A stretch of 53,555 bases of DNA, from positions 18,418-71,972 of the forward strand of contig NZ_LMUF01000042.1 in NCBI RefSeq assembly GCF_009766085.1, given 5' to 3'. The notes under the pieces were generated by a model. It saw only the letters and a list, made by a program, of their open reading frames with translations. It made no database searches and was not told the origin of the DNA. The stretch is from Burkholderia sp. S171 (GTDB taxonomy: Bacteria > Pseudomonadota > Gammaproteobacteria > Burkholderiales > Burkholderiaceae). The position numbers were made by a program, and so were the translations under genes. This document shows positions 33,332 to 41,723 of this stretch, in pieces (position 1 is the first letter of the stretch; each line of letters opens with the position of its first letter).

Positions 33332-33808
33332 ATGAAAGTCCGCATGTATCGCCGCACAGTTGCAGGCATCGCAATTGCAATGTTGTTACCCTTTTCAGCC
33401 GCTCACGCGCAGCTTGGCAATTTGTTGAAGGGAGGCGGAAGCTCTGATGGTTCATCGTCCACCGGGCTCAGCAGCCTGGGGAGCATGAGCGGTATGACTG
33501 GCGGGTTGACCGGGTCATCGCTGACGTCGGGTAGTACGAGTAATGTTGCAGGGGTGCTGCAGTTCTGTATCAAGAACAATTATCTCAGTGGGAATGGAGC
33601 GTCGTCGGTTAAGGATTCGTTGATGAGCAAGCTGGGCGGGACGTCGGCTGCATCGTCGGATAGTGGGTATACGGCTGGGGCTGCCGGTCTTTTGAAAAGT
33701 GGCGATGGGAAGTCCGTGGATCTGAGTGGGGGTGGGTTGAAGCAGCAGGTTACCAAGCAGGTTTGTGACAAGATTCTTTCGCAAGGGAAGTCGCTGGCGG
33801 GTGGGTGA
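33332..33808 (+). CDS. DUF2501 exported protein (YjjA-like)
   Basis: 158 residues with a signal peptide (MKVRMYRRTVAGIAIAMLLPFSAAHAQ). A Gly/Ser-rich, low-complexity segment follows (about 30-75). The conserved DUF2501 part is VAGVLQFCIKNNYLSGNGASSVKDSLMSKLGG...LKQQVTKQVCDKILSQGKSLAGG. Two cysteines, one in each part, may form a disulfide. The function is unknown. Good ribosome site AAGGAG upstream of ATG 33332. It is probably not part of the SOS operon, since 134 bp separate it from dnaE2. Confidence 0.88.
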   Translation: MKVRMYRRTVAGIAIAMLLPFSAAHAQLGNLLKGGGSSDGSSSTGLSSLGSMSGMTGGLTGSSLTSGSTSNVAGVLQFCIKNNYLSGNGASSVKDSLMSKLGGTSAASSDSGYTAGAAGLLKSGDGKSVDLSGGGLKQQVTKQVCDKILSQGKSLAGG

Positions 33809-33992
33809 TTTGGTGCTTTGATACTTCTCGGGTAAGTTGATGGGTTGCTTGGGTTGTTTGGTATTTTTTAACCCCGGTGGGTCCATCGTTCTTGCTGGGC
33901 TTGTCGGGGGGTATCGTGATGTATCGCCCTTCTCTTTGGTCCCGATTTCGGTTTCGATGAGCAACGCACTGTTTATCGAATAGCTTAATAAT

Positions 33993-34022
33993 TGAAAAAT
34001 CGCCGCCCGGGTTCGCGGGCGG
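33993..34022 (-). terminator. Intrinsic terminator closing the Shedu unit
   Basis: On the minus strand, a 7-bp GC stem (CCGCCCG/CGGGCGG, 34003-34022) with a 6-nt loop is followed by CGATTTTTC. It lies about 125 nt after the stop of the small Cys-rich frame and 360 nt after the Shedu stop. It implies a message that continues past the Shedu gene. Confidence 0.65.
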
Positions 34023-34145
34023 AGAGCACGAGATGGGCCAATTACCGGCCGCCCGGTTTGCGTCTGATTACGTTTCGGCGATTGATAAGTTGAAAAGCGC
34101 AATATCGCCGCTCACGTCGTGTTTTGGGGCCACGCCGCCCGCGAG

Positions 34146-34373
34146 TTAAAGGAATTCACCACGAAAATTGTTAACCTCAGTGCGTAATTGAATCATCTCG
34201 GTCGGTAGCTGTTTAATTGAGGAAAACCAGCCACGACACGAGTGACACGCGGTAATAACGCAGTCGACCCCTTTACGGACATTTCCCGTTCCCGCGTCTT
34301 GCCAACTGTTGCCCTTGGACAAGGTCTCCTCACAGGGTGGAGCGGGGCAGTGCGAGAAGGCGATGCTGGTCAA
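34146..34373 (-). CDS. Possible small Cys-rich protein downstream of Shedu
   Basis: 75 residues from TTG 34373, 10 nt after the Shedu stop: TSIAFSHCPAPPCEETLSKG...VDCVITACHSCRGWFSS..., with paired cysteines and His that could bind zinc (HCPAPPC, CVITACHSC) and a helical C-terminus (IKQLPTEMIQLRTEVNNF). The composition is protein-like and an intrinsic terminator follows on the same strand. Against it: a weak ribosome site, a non-ATG start and no family I recognise. It could also be a decayed fragment. Confidence 0.4.
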   Translation of the reverse strand: MTSIAFSHCPAPPCEETLSKGNSWQDAGTGNVRKGVDCVITACHSCRGWFSSIKQLPTEMIQLRTEVNNFRGEFL

Positions 34374-34383
34374 GCCTAATCTA

Positions 34384-35610
34384 TCAACCACCAAGAGCAA
34401 CAATGGTATTGTCGAGCCGTCGCAACAGGTCATCGTATGTGATGATATCCATCATGTTCGTGTATTGGCGCTTTATCACCTCGAAGTCCAGCAGCTGACT
34501 GCTAGTCATGCTGGCACCGCCGATCTGATCGCGCCCGACGATGATGATCGCCTTAGGGTTGGAGATTCGGATCCTCATGCCGGGCGGCAGTTCAGTAGCA
34601 TACTTTTTGGTGAGTGCGTTTTCGCCGTTGACGCCCCATTTCGACAAATGGAAGAGATACTTCTCAGCCTGCATGATGCTGCCGCTCAGCTCGGAGGTCG
34701 GGATGCTATTGCCGCGGTAAGGACTCTTGCGAAGGATGTTGTCATCGAAAGGTTTCTTGACCTCGATGACGTCGAGATTGCCATTGACGTCAACTAAACC
34801 GATGTCGATATAACGATTGGTCTTCTTGCTGTGGTCGCTGTAGTAGTCGTGGATAGTGATGTTCTCAAGCACCTTAATGTACTTCGGGAACAATAGTAGC
34901 AGGAAGGACAGCATCAGCTGCTGCCAGTCGCCCTCGGACCAATCCTTCTTGGTCTCCAAGGCATCGTTGATCAGGTCTCGGATCAAGACGTATTTCTCGA
35001 CCTCCAGTTTCTTCAAGACATCCAAATCGAGTTTCGCGGTGCTGGTGAGCGACGTCTTTTTGTTGAGATAGTTCTCATAGCGACCTCGTGCATCCTTCAT
35101 TCCGTTTAGGTACTGAGAAAGGATCGCGTGAACGCGGGCATTAGCATAGCGATCGAGTTCATAGGTGTTTGGAAATTTTTTGAGTAATTCCTGAAATACC
35201 TCCCACGGGATTGCGTCGAGACGCTGTCCTCCAATAACGATGGGCTCGGAGTGTTCTAGTAGCTCTGATAGCCGACCAAAAATCGAAACGTTGCGCTCAG
35301 CAGCAAAGATCGACCGCTTGAGAGTCACATCACGACTTATGAGCAAGTTGTTCTTGATATCGAGGAACCGTCCAGGTATCTTCACATAGCCATCTTCGAA
35401 TGTGCCGAACTGAAACCGATACACGTAATTTTCGAAATCTTGTGTGGGCGTGGGAGGGTTTAGCAGATCCGTTATTTCGAACGAGAATACGCGGGATACC
35501 CGCGTCACATTGTTGGTCTTCATCTCCTCCCAGACCCATTGGTTATTACTTCCCAAATCTCCTTCGTATTCGAGATCTACACTTGTAGCCGTGATTTTGA
35601 ATCTAAGCAT
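34384..35610 (-). CDS. sduA: Shedu anti-phage defence protein (DUF4263 nuclease)
   Basis: 408 residues. The N-terminal half (about 1-200) is a variable sensor-like region. The C-terminal DUF4263 domain is a PD-(D/E)XK nuclease: Asp269 in NRYIDIGLVD, then Glu283 and Lys285 in LDVIEVKKPF. It continues with the family features YRGN...SELSGSIMQAEKYLFHL (Gln314, Tyr318). Shedu is a single-gene system that restricts phages through nuclease activity. It is isolated between housekeeping-like genes and is less GC-rich than its neighbours, suggesting acquisition by transfer. No mobility gene is adjacent. Assignment to the family is firm; phage protection is inferred from it. Confidence 0.85.
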   Translation of the reverse strand: MLRFKITATSVDLEYEGDLGSNNQWVWEEMKTNNVTRVSRVFSFEITDLLNPPTPTQDFENYVYRFQFGTFEDGYVKIPGRFLDIKNNLLISRDVTLKRSIFAAERNVSIFGRLSELLEHSEPIVIGGQRLDAIPWEVFQELLKKFPNTYELDRYANARVHAILSQYLNGMKDARGRYENYLNKKTSLTSTAKLDLDVLKKLEVEKYVLIRDLINDALETKKDWSEGDWQQLMLSFLLLLFPKYIKVLENITIHDYYSDHSKKTNRYIDIGLVDVNGNLDVIEVKKPFDDNILRKSPYRGNSIPTSELSGSIMQAEKYLFHLSKWGVNGENALTKKYATELPPGMRIRISNPKAIIIVGRDQIGGASMTSSQLLDFEVIKRQYTNMMDIITYDDLLRRLDNTIVALGG

Positions 35611-35942
35611 GTTTTCCTTTGGTGCAAGAATCCGACGCTTTTACGTGTGTCTATTGAGCGATATTTTTGGACACTCGCTCACCGCCTGTTCTGGCGAGCG
35701 CCAAATCAGAAGTACGCTCGTGGCGCGAGGACTGCTCTGCAATGACCGCTCCTGGTGGATCGCGGCCAACACTCCTTCCTAGCCAAATTGTAGCAACCGG
35801 TTCTGTCCGGTTTCTACCTGAAAACGGTGATTTTTTGATTTGATGCCGGATGGCCGTTTTGGCCGAATAGCACTCTTCAGTGTTTTGACGGCGGTCGACA
35901 GGTCGTCGGCCTTTGCCGCCATTCACACTCTTTCGTGAAGGT
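35611..35942. other. Spacer upstream of the Shedu gene
   Basis: 332 bp with no supported gene. It should hold the Shedu promoter and the 3' end of the LysR message. CCGGTT occurs twice near 35798-35811, and GGCC-N4-GGCC lies near 35851-35862. Frames across this stretch lack a ribosome site. Confidence 0.35.
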
Positions 35943-36872
35943 CTATAGCACCCTTGCATTCAACCCGTTCTCACCGCCGAATTTCGCCGCGTACACCTGA
36001 CTCGCCCAATCCACGAAAGCACGGACCCTCGGCGCAAGCTGCCGGTGCTGGGGATAGAGAATATTGATGGGTAAGCCGGGACTCTCCCACTCCTTCAGGA
36101 CCTCGACAAGGCGACCATCGGCGAGCTCGTCCTCTACGTGGAAGCGGGGCAACTGGATCAGACCCGCCCCGCGCAACGCGCAGACGAGATAATTCTCAGC
36201 GTCGCCCACCGAGATCCATTTCCGCAGCTTGAATTCAGTGATCTTCCGCTCAATGCGCAGTTCGATCGCATAGGAGGACTCGCTCGTCGGGGAAAAGAAG
36301 CCGACGGCTTCATGCGAGGTCAGGTCAGCCGGTGTCGAGGGCATACCCAATCGCTCCAGATAGGCGGGGCTCGCGCAAATGATCTGCGGCACGACGGCCA
36401 CGGGCCGCGCGATCAGTGACGAGTCACGCGGACGCCCCCCGCGGATCACGCAATCGACACCTTCGCGCACGAGGTCGACGAGGCGATCGCCGCTACTCAC
36501 CACCAGTTCGATACCCGGATAGCGCGCACGAAACTCGTCGATGCGCGGCAACACGATGCGTGTGGCATGCGTGCCATGCAGGTCCAGCCTCAACACGCCA
36601 CGCGGGTTGCTGGTCTGATGCGAGAACGACGACTCCGCATCGTCGATCTCGCTCAGGATGCGCACGCAGCGCTCGTAAAAAGCCTGGCCGTCGAGTGTCG
36701 GCCGCACGTGCCGCGTCGTTCGCTCGAGTAACCGCGTGCCGAGCCGCGCCTCAAGTGCCTTGATGGCATAGGTCGCGGTCGCGCGCGGGATGTCCACCAT
36801 GCTTGCGCCTCTGGTGAAACTGCCCTGCTCGACGATCCGGACGAACAACTGCAGCGTGTCAAAGCGATCCAT
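35943..36872 (-). CDS. LysR family transcriptional regulator
   Basis: 309 residues. The DNA-binding part is LQLFVRIVEQGSFTRGASMVDIPRATATYAIKALEARLGTRLLERTTRHVRPTLDG. The effector domain includes REGVDCVIRGGRPRDSSLIARPV and RLVEVLKEWESPGLPINILYPQHRQLAPRVRAFVDW, the CrgA-like subgroup. It is divergent from a tautomerase gene. An inverted repeat TATTC-N5-GAATA at 36893-36907, 21 bp upstream of its start codon, is a good LysR-site candidate. Confidence 0.92.
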   Translation of the reverse strand: MDRFDTLQLFVRIVEQGSFTRGASMVDIPRATATYAIKALEARLGTRLLERTTRHVRPTLDGQAFYERCVRILSEIDDAESSFSHQTSNPRGVLRLDLHGTHATRIVLPRIDEFRARYPGIELVVSSGDRLVDLVREGVDCVIRGGRPRDSSLIARPVAVVPQIICASPAYLERLGMPSTPADLTSHEAVGFFSPTSESSYAIELRIERKITEFKLRKWISVGDAENYLVCALRGAGLIQLPRFHVEDELADGRLVEVLKEWESPGLPINILYPQHRQLAPRVRAFVDWASQVYAAKFGGENGLNARVL

Positions 36873-36892
36873 ATCCGCCGACCTCGATTAGT

Positions 36893-36907
36893 TATTCCCA
36901 TTGAATA
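36893..36907. promoter_or_regulatory. Candidate LysR site between LysR and tautomerase genes
   Basis: TATTC-N5-GAATA is a 15-bp interrupted palindrome with the T-N11-A form expected for LysR proteins. It is placed next to the LysR start and about 135 bp from the tautomerase start. Confidence 0.45.
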
Positions 36908-37042
36908 GTCATGGCAATTTACCACCATTTATCCAAGTACCCCGCGCTGGAATAATCGCTCTCAAGGCAGTCGGCCACCTTCGCAATGTCCAGGTGGCGA
37001 AAACCGACACCTCGTTTTCAATCCTCAATAAAGGAGTGTTTC

Positions 37043-37255
37043 ATGCCATTTGCCAATTACAAGTTTCCGGAAGGCACGCTCGATGCCGCGAAAAAAGAAG
37101 AAATCATCCATCGCACGACGGCCATGTTCGTCGAGTACTTCGGCGAGGGCGTCCGTCCTTACTCGATGGTTCTAGTGGATGAGGTCGCCGACGGCGGCTG
37201 GGGGCGCGCCGACGAAACCCTGACGATGGAGAAGATGGGTATCCCGCGCAACTGA
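37043..37255 (+). CDS. Tautomerase family protein (4-oxalocrotonate tautomerase-like)
   Basis: 70 residues: MPFANYKFPEGTLDAAKKEEIIHRTTAMFVEYFGEGVRPYSMVLVDEVADGGWGRADETLTMEKMGIPRN. Pro2, the catalytic base of the tautomerase superfamily, follows the Met directly. The beta-alpha-beta pattern and GGWGRADE loop agree with that family. AAAGGAGTG precedes the ATG, which rules out the longer frame from 36986. The substrate is unknown; the divergent LysR gene probably regulates it. Confidence 0.9.
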   Translation: MPFANYKFPEGTLDAAKKEEIIHRTTAMFVEYFGEGVRPYSMVLVDEVADGGWGRADETLTMEKMGIPRN

Positions 37256-37396
37256 TGTCCATACGGGCGCGAGGATTACCGCCTCGCACCCGTTCAATCG
37301 CAAGTCAAACCCGCAGGACGCGGCGGCTAGGCTCTGACCTGACCACCGTATTCCGCCAACAACTCGTCCATTAGGACTCAAAGCCCTCGCGAGTGC

Positions 37397-37564
37397 TCAC
37401 AGTCCGCTCGTCAACCACGGCGACGACTGCAGATAGCGGACTACGAGCCGTGTGGCCTCGTCGATGAGCGCTTCAAACGCTTCGTCCGAGAGGCTTTCAG
37501 AATGGTGCACGACCGCCTTATGCGTCAGCGCCTCTATTGATGTCACGCACACAAACTCCGCAAG
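37397..37564 (-). pseudogene. C-terminal remnant of a TetR/AcrR regulator
   Basis: The frame between an in-frame TAG (37565-37567) and the TGA at 37397 reads LAEFVCVTSIEALTHKAVVHHSE and continues with DEAFEALIDEATRLVVRYLQSSPW. This resembles the last two helices of TetR-family proteins. No start codon, DNA-binding region or longer frame precedes it, so only about 55 codons of a lost regulator remain. The family call rests on pattern recognition. Confidence 0.45.
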
Positions 37565-37683
37565 CTAGTTTGGGAGAAAGCGAATTCGAGCAGCCTGTCG
37601 ATTTCGTCTTCACCAGCGCAAAGCCTGCGCGCATCGAGTTGCCGCTCGGCGACCGGTCGAGCGGCAACTCGCTATCGCCTTCC
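37565..37683. other. Short spacer between TetR remnant and PhyH gene
   Basis: About 120 bp with no recognisable gene. It may represent the scar of the deletion that removed the front of the TetR gene. Confidence 0.3.
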
Positions 37684-38529
37684 TCAAGCCGCAGGCCAGA
37701 CAACAGGAAACAGCGGATGCTCCATTCGCGCGCCTTCACTGAGCGTCTCCGCGAGACCCGGGAACTCGGGCGACGTATGCCAACGGCGCGGCGCGTGCCG
37801 AACATCGTCGCCGATAAATCGAACCGAGAACGCACGCCGCCGTGTCTGCCCGCTCACACCGCCAGACGCATGCAACGTCAGCATGTTAAAACACACCATA
37901 TCGCCCGGTTCCAGCGTCCATCCAATGATCGGATAAGCGTCCCGGTCAGCTTCGATATCCGGCAGATCCGCAAGACTGCCTTCCGGAAACCACTTCGCCT
38001 GATTGTCCATGAACGTACGCGGCATCAGCCACGGCCCGAGATGCGAGCCCGCGACAAACTCCAGCCTCGACGCTTGAGAAACAGGATCGACCGGGATCCA
38101 CATGCTGACGTTATCGCGACCGGTGATGTTGTAGTAAGGCTGGTCCTGATGCCACGGCGTACGCTGCCGCGTATTCGGCTCCTTCACCAGCAGATGATCG
38201 TGGTAAAGCCGTATTGTCTCGCCCCCCAACAACGCCGCGGCAACCGCGGGTGCAGCCGATTGAAAAATAAACTGACGATATGCTTCGTTATCCTGCCAAT
38301 TGCAGAAATCCTCGAAGAACCAGCCCGGATCGTCGGGGCGGCTCGCGACTTTCGCACGCGGACTAGGCGCTTGCAGATTGCTATCGATACCCCCACGCAG
38401 CAAAGCAACTTCTTCCTGCGTGAATATCTGGCGAATACACACCGCGCCATCGCGATGAAAATCTTCCACCAATTGCCGGGTGACGGCCCGCTCAAGACGA
38501 GCGGTTACGGTCTCCAAAGTCTCCGACAT
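37684..38529 (-). CDS. Phytanoyl-CoA dioxygenase (PhyH) family oxygenase
   Basis: About 281 residues. It is an Fe(II)/2-oxoglutarate dioxygenase: the H-x-D iron ligands are in RTPWHQDQPYYNITG, the distal His in FNMLTLHASGG, and the 2-oxoglutarate Arg follows in QTRRRAFSVRFIGDD. The helix-rich start has RQLVEDFHRDGAVCIRQIFTQEEVALLR. Related bacterial enzymes hydroxylate amino acids and other small polar molecules. It lies 41 bp after an amino-acid binding protein gene on the same strand, suggesting that its substrate or product is an imported amino acid. ATG 38529 follows AGGGAGTCAGGT; an upstream ATG at 38574 overlaps the preceding stop. Confidence 0.9.
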   Translation of the reverse strand: MSETLETVTARLERAVTRQLVEDFHRDGAVCIRQIFTQEEVALLRGGIDSNLQAPSPRAKVASRPDDPGWFFEDFCNWQDNEAYRQFIFQSAAPAVAAALLGGETIRLYHDHLLVKEPNTRQRTPWHQDQPYYNITGRDNVSMWIPVDPVSQASRLEFVAGSHLGPWLMPRTFMDNQAKWFPEGSLADLPDIEADRDAYPIIGWTLEPGDMVCFNMLTLHASGGVSGQTRRRAFSVRFIGDDVRHAPRRWHTSPEFPGLAETLSEGARMEHPLFPVVWPAA

Positions 38530-38570
38530 ACCTGACTCCCTACGAGAAAGAATGGGCTGAGTTCTGACGC

Positions 38571-39347
38571 TCAATCGCCGTAAATATTAAAATTAAAATA
38601 CTTCGCAGCGACCTGTTGATACACGCCGTCCTGACGTATCGCGGCAATGGCCTGGTTGATCTGCGTTGCCATCGGCGTGTCGCCCTTCCGGATACCGATC
38701 GCCACATCGCCCGCCACGCGACTGTCCCCCACCGGCTTGCCCACCAGCGCGAAACCCTTGCCTTGCGGCGTCTTCAGAAAGCCAAAGTCAGCTTGCACGG
38801 CGGCCTGAAATGCCGCATCGAGACGATTCGTCACCAGGTCCTGGTAGATCTGGTCCTGCGTCTGATACGACACCACCGTCACGTTCTTCGGCGCCCACTC
38901 CGCCTTCGCATAACTCTCCTGGGTCGAACCCTGCACAACCCCCACGCTTCTTCCCTGCAACGCCTGCGCGGTCGGCTCAAGACTCGATCCCGTGCGCGCA
39001 ATCAATGCCGAGCTGCTGTTGTAAAGGCGGTTGCTGAAGTCAATCTGCTGACGCCGCGCCGGTGTAGCCGACATTGCCGAGAGTATGGCGTCGAACTTGC
39101 GCGCCTTGAGCGCCGGGATCATGCCGTCGAAGGTCTGCTCGACCCACACGCACTTCTGATGGAGCTGCGCGCAGATCGCGTTGCCCAGGTCAATATCGAA
39201 ACCCGTGAACGATCCATCGGGCGCCTTCGACTCGAACGGCGGATAGCTCGGATCGACGCCAAAGCGAATCGCCTCTTTGTCCTGTGCAAGAACGGCAAGG
39301 GGCAACATCGCCAGTGCGCAAAGGGCTGAAAGCCTTACGTGTTTCAT
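38571..39347 (-). CDS. Periplasmic amino-acid binding protein (ArgT/HisJ type)
   Basis: 258 residues with a signal peptide (MKHVRLSALCALAMLPLAVLAQ). The family 3 binding-protein signature is IRFGVDPSYPPFESKAPDGSFTGFDIDLGNAICAQL, followed by the ligand-contact region FDAILSAMSATPARRQQIDFSNRLYNSS. It would bind a polar or basic amino acid. No permease or ATPase genes are adjacent, so it must share a transporter encoded elsewhere. Downstream is a PhyH dioxygenase, and divergent upstream a LysR gene. GGGGAA precedes the ATG. Confidence 0.92.
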   Translation of the reverse strand: MKHVRLSALCALAMLPLAVLAQDKEAIRFGVDPSYPPFESKAPDGSFTGFDIDLGNAICAQLHQKCVWVEQTFDGMIPALKARKFDAILSAMSATPARRQQIDFSNRLYNSSSALIARTGSSLEPTAQALQGRSVGVVQGSTQESYAKAEWAPKNVTVVSYQTQDQIYQDLVTNRLDAAFQAAVQADFGFLKTPQGKGFALVGKPVGDSRVAGDVAIGIRKGDTPMATQINQAIAAIRQDGVYQQVAAKYFNFNIYGD

Positions 39348-39569
39348 GGAGTTCCCCGTCGGTATTGAATCAGTTTGAGCGTTCGGCGTTCAGTCGATGT
39401 CGATAGAAGCAGTCATTCGTGTGGGTCCCTGTGAGTCCCTAAGCAACCCCGGAGCTTCATCGGGTGACGCTACCGTAGCGCGACAGAAAACGAGGCGGGA
39501 GAGCTAGAATCGTGAACGTGGCAACCAGAAGTGAACACCCGCGCTAACCGTCTTTATTATCGAGAGCGT

Positions 39570-40520
39570 ATGAAACTTCATCAAATCCGCACACTGATCG
39601 CCATTGCCGAAGCAGGCGGTGTGCGCGGCGCGGCACGCGTGTTGAAAGCGTCTCCGGCGGCGATCACCAAGAGCCTGCGCCAGCTTGAGGAAAGCGTGCA
39701 GATGCCGCTGGTGGTGCGCACGTCGTCAGGCGTCACGCTCACGGAGAGCGGCCAGGCGCTGCTGGTTCACGCCAGACTGATCTACGGGCAGATGACCCGC
39801 GCCCAGGACGCCATGAACGCCCTGCGAGGCGCCACGCAGGGCAAGCTCACGGTCGCTGTCACCCCATGGATCGCCATGACGTTCCTGGCGGACACGGTCA
39901 CGCGCTTTTGCGAGCGCATGCCCGATATCCGCCTGGAGTTCTTCGAGGGATTGTTGTCGATTGCCAATCCGCGCTTGCGCGACGGCAGCCTCGATTTCTT
40001 TATCGGCCGGCCGGAGCCTGGAGCGTTCGGTGTTGAATTTCAGTATCGGCCACTGTTTTCGTCGACGTGCGCGCTCGTCGCTCGCGAGGGACATCCGCGA
40101 GCGAATTGCCACTCACTGGCGGATCTGAGCGATCTGGACTGGGTATTGACGTGGGATCCGTTGAACGAAAATGCGCTCGTCGACAACATGTTCACCCGAT
40201 ACAACGTGCCCGTGCCGCGAAAGATTCATCTGACGCATTCAGTTTCGATTGCCATTGCATTGCTCAAAAAAACCGACATGGTCAGCGTATTTCCGTGGCC
40301 GCTCGTCGAGGTCTGTGCGGCCAAAGAAGGGCTGTGCGCTATTCCATTGCGCGAGCAACTCGATGACGCGATGGTCAGCGTCATCTCACGCAACGGTCAT
40401 CCCGCGAGTGCCGCGTCGGAGTGCTTTATAGAATGCATGATCGAAACGATTCGCGAGGGATGCGAATCGAGTTTGCCGGAAACACGCCACGTGCTGCAGT
40501 CAGTCGAACTGTTGATCTGA
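39570..40520 (+). CDS. LysR family transcriptional regulator
   Basis: 316 residues. The helix-turn-helix is KLHQIRTLIAIAEAGGVRGAARVLKASPAAITKSLRQLEESVQMPLVVRTSSGVTLTESG. The effector domain includes RDGSLDFFIGRPEPGAFGVEFQYRPLFSSTCALVAREGHP. It is divergent from the binding protein / PhyH pair and probably controls it. ATG 39570 with GAGAGCG upstream gives the typical N-terminus; an ATG at 39531 would add 13 residues. Confidence 0.92.
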   Translation: MKLHQIRTLIAIAEAGGVRGAARVLKASPAAITKSLRQLEESVQMPLVVRTSSGVTLTESGQALLVHARLIYGQMTRAQDAMNALRGATQGKLTVAVTPWIAMTFLADTVTRFCERMPDIRLEFFEGLLSIANPRLRDGSLDFFIGRPEPGAFGVEFQYRPLFSSTCALVAREGHPRANCHSLADLSDLDWVLTWDPLNENALVDNMFTRYNVPVPRKIHLTHSVSIAIALLKKTDMVSVFPWPLVEVCAAKEGLCAIPLREQLDDAMVSVISRNGHPASAASECFIECMIETIREGCESSLPETRHVLQSVELLI

Positions 40521-40546
40521 TGGCGTGCTGCAATTCGCTGCATGCG

Positions 40547-40581
40547 TAAAAACACGGCGCGCACCATTGAGTGCACGCCGT
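40547..40581 (-). terminator. Intrinsic terminator of the porin gene
   Basis: On the minus strand, ACGGCGTGCAC pairs with GTGCGCGCCGT (40554-40581; one G-U pair, 6-nt loop) and is followed by GTTTTT. A second smaller hairpin, TGCCCGG...CCGGGCA, lies at 40598-40618, nearer the stop codon. Confidence 0.8.
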
Positions 40582-40625
40582 TTGGTCAGAAGTGTCATGC
40601 CCGGCGTTAAACCGGGCAGCCCACA

Positions 40626-41723
40626 TCAGAATATGTTGCGAAAGCCGACCGCAACGCCGGTCTGGTTGTTGCGTCCCGGGAAGTCTGCTTGCGCCGCGCC
40701 AGTGCCACGGATGAAATCGACCGTGCCATACACTTCTGTCCGCTTGGACAGCGAGTATTCGGCGAGCAGCACGCCCGAGTAGCGGACGCCGCGGCTAAGC
40801 GTGGTTCCGTCGGCGTCCAGCGCATTGCGGGAGTGATCGTAATAGGCCGCCGCGGTCAGCAGCAACGGCGGAGTGACCTGCCACGTGGCACCGGTGTAGA
40901 ACCCATCGTCGATGCGGTTCGTGTTCGTCACAGGCGCCGCGAAATTGGCAGCCGGTGAGTTTGCAGCCGACATGAAGATGTCGACCATGCCCGTGTTGTC
41001 CTGCGAATGCAGCCAGCCCGCGAAGGCCTTGACCGTGCTGAATGCATAGACCGCGCTCACGTTGACAACATTGAACTTGTTGTTGTGCACGTCGCTGTTC
41101 TGCTGGAAGCCCGCATCAAGAGACAAGCCGGCGAACGTGTATGAAGCCGTCAAGCCGTACATGTTGCTCGCGCCGGTGCTGCCGGCTACGTTGCCGAAGC
41201 CGTACATGGCTTCCACGTTCACGCCGCCAAACTGGCCGTTGTACTTGACGGAGTTGTTCTGCCGCAGGCCATAGCCGAGTGCGCCCGGCAACCAGCCGTC
41301 CTGATCGAAGTTACCCACAGTCAACGGGTCATAGACATTCCCTAACTGATCGAACAGCGGCGTGTTCTGGCGACCCACGGTGACCGTGCCATATTGGTTG
41401 CTCGACAGCCCGACGTAAGCCATCCGGTTGAAGAGCGTATTCGCGCTTGCAAACTGGCCGTTCCAGAGATTGAAGCCGTCTTCGAGACGGAACACCGCAG
41501 ACAAGCCACCGCCCAGATCCTCAGATCCCTTCAAGCCCCATCGGCTACCGGTGATCGGGCCAACGCCCATCGATACCTGGCTGTCGTTATTTGCATTGGC
41601 ATTGGTGAGATAACGGACGCTCGTGTCGACGATACCGTACAGCGTGACCGAGCTTTGCGCTAAGGCGGATTGGGCAGAAAGGGCGATGAGTGCGCCGCCG
41701 ATGGCGCTAATAGTCTTCTTCAC
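40626..41723 (-). CDS. Outer-membrane porin (Burkholderia trimeric type)
   Basis: 365 residues. The signal peptide is MKKTISAIGGALIALSAQSALAQ and the mature start SSVTLYGIVDTSVRYLTN is the hallmark of Gram_porin_4/OmpC-like porins of Burkholderiales. Repeated amphipathic strands, the SRWGLKGSEDLGGGLSAVFRLEDGFN block and the terminal aromatic residue (GVAVGFRNIF) agree with a 16-strand barrel. GTG 41723 is chosen because GGGGGAG lies 7 nt upstream and the signal peptide starts there. It gives general diffusion of small hydrophilic solutes. The terminator follows at 40547-40581. Confidence 0.95.
   Translation of the reverse strand: MKKTISAIGGALIALSAQSALAQSSVTLYGIVDTSVRYLTNANANNDSQVSMGVGPITGSRWGLKGSEDLGGGLSAVFRLEDGFNLWNGQFASANTLFNRMAYVGLSSNQYGTVTVGRQNTPLFDQLGNVYDPLTVGNFDQDGWLPGALGYGLRQNNSVKYNGQFGGVNVEAMYGFGNVAGSTGASNMYGLTASYTFAGLSLDAGFQQNSDVHNNKFNVVNVSAVYAFSTVKAFAGWLHSQDNTGMVDIFMSAANSPAANFAAPVTNTNRIDDGFYTGATWQVTPPLLLTAAAYYDHSRNALDADGTTLSRGVRYSGVLLAEYSLSKRTEVYGTVDFIRGTGAAQADFPGRNNQTGVAVGFRNIF

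Noticed and set aside
34033..34149. 38-codon plus-strand frame (MGQLPAARFASDYV...)
   Set aside because: It has GGAG upstream but lies next to and opposite the terminator and the small Cys-rich frame; no family or context supports it.
35651..35959. 102-codon minus-strand frame between LysR and Shedu genes
   Set aside because: It starts inside the LysR gene, has no ribosome site and an unlikely composition.
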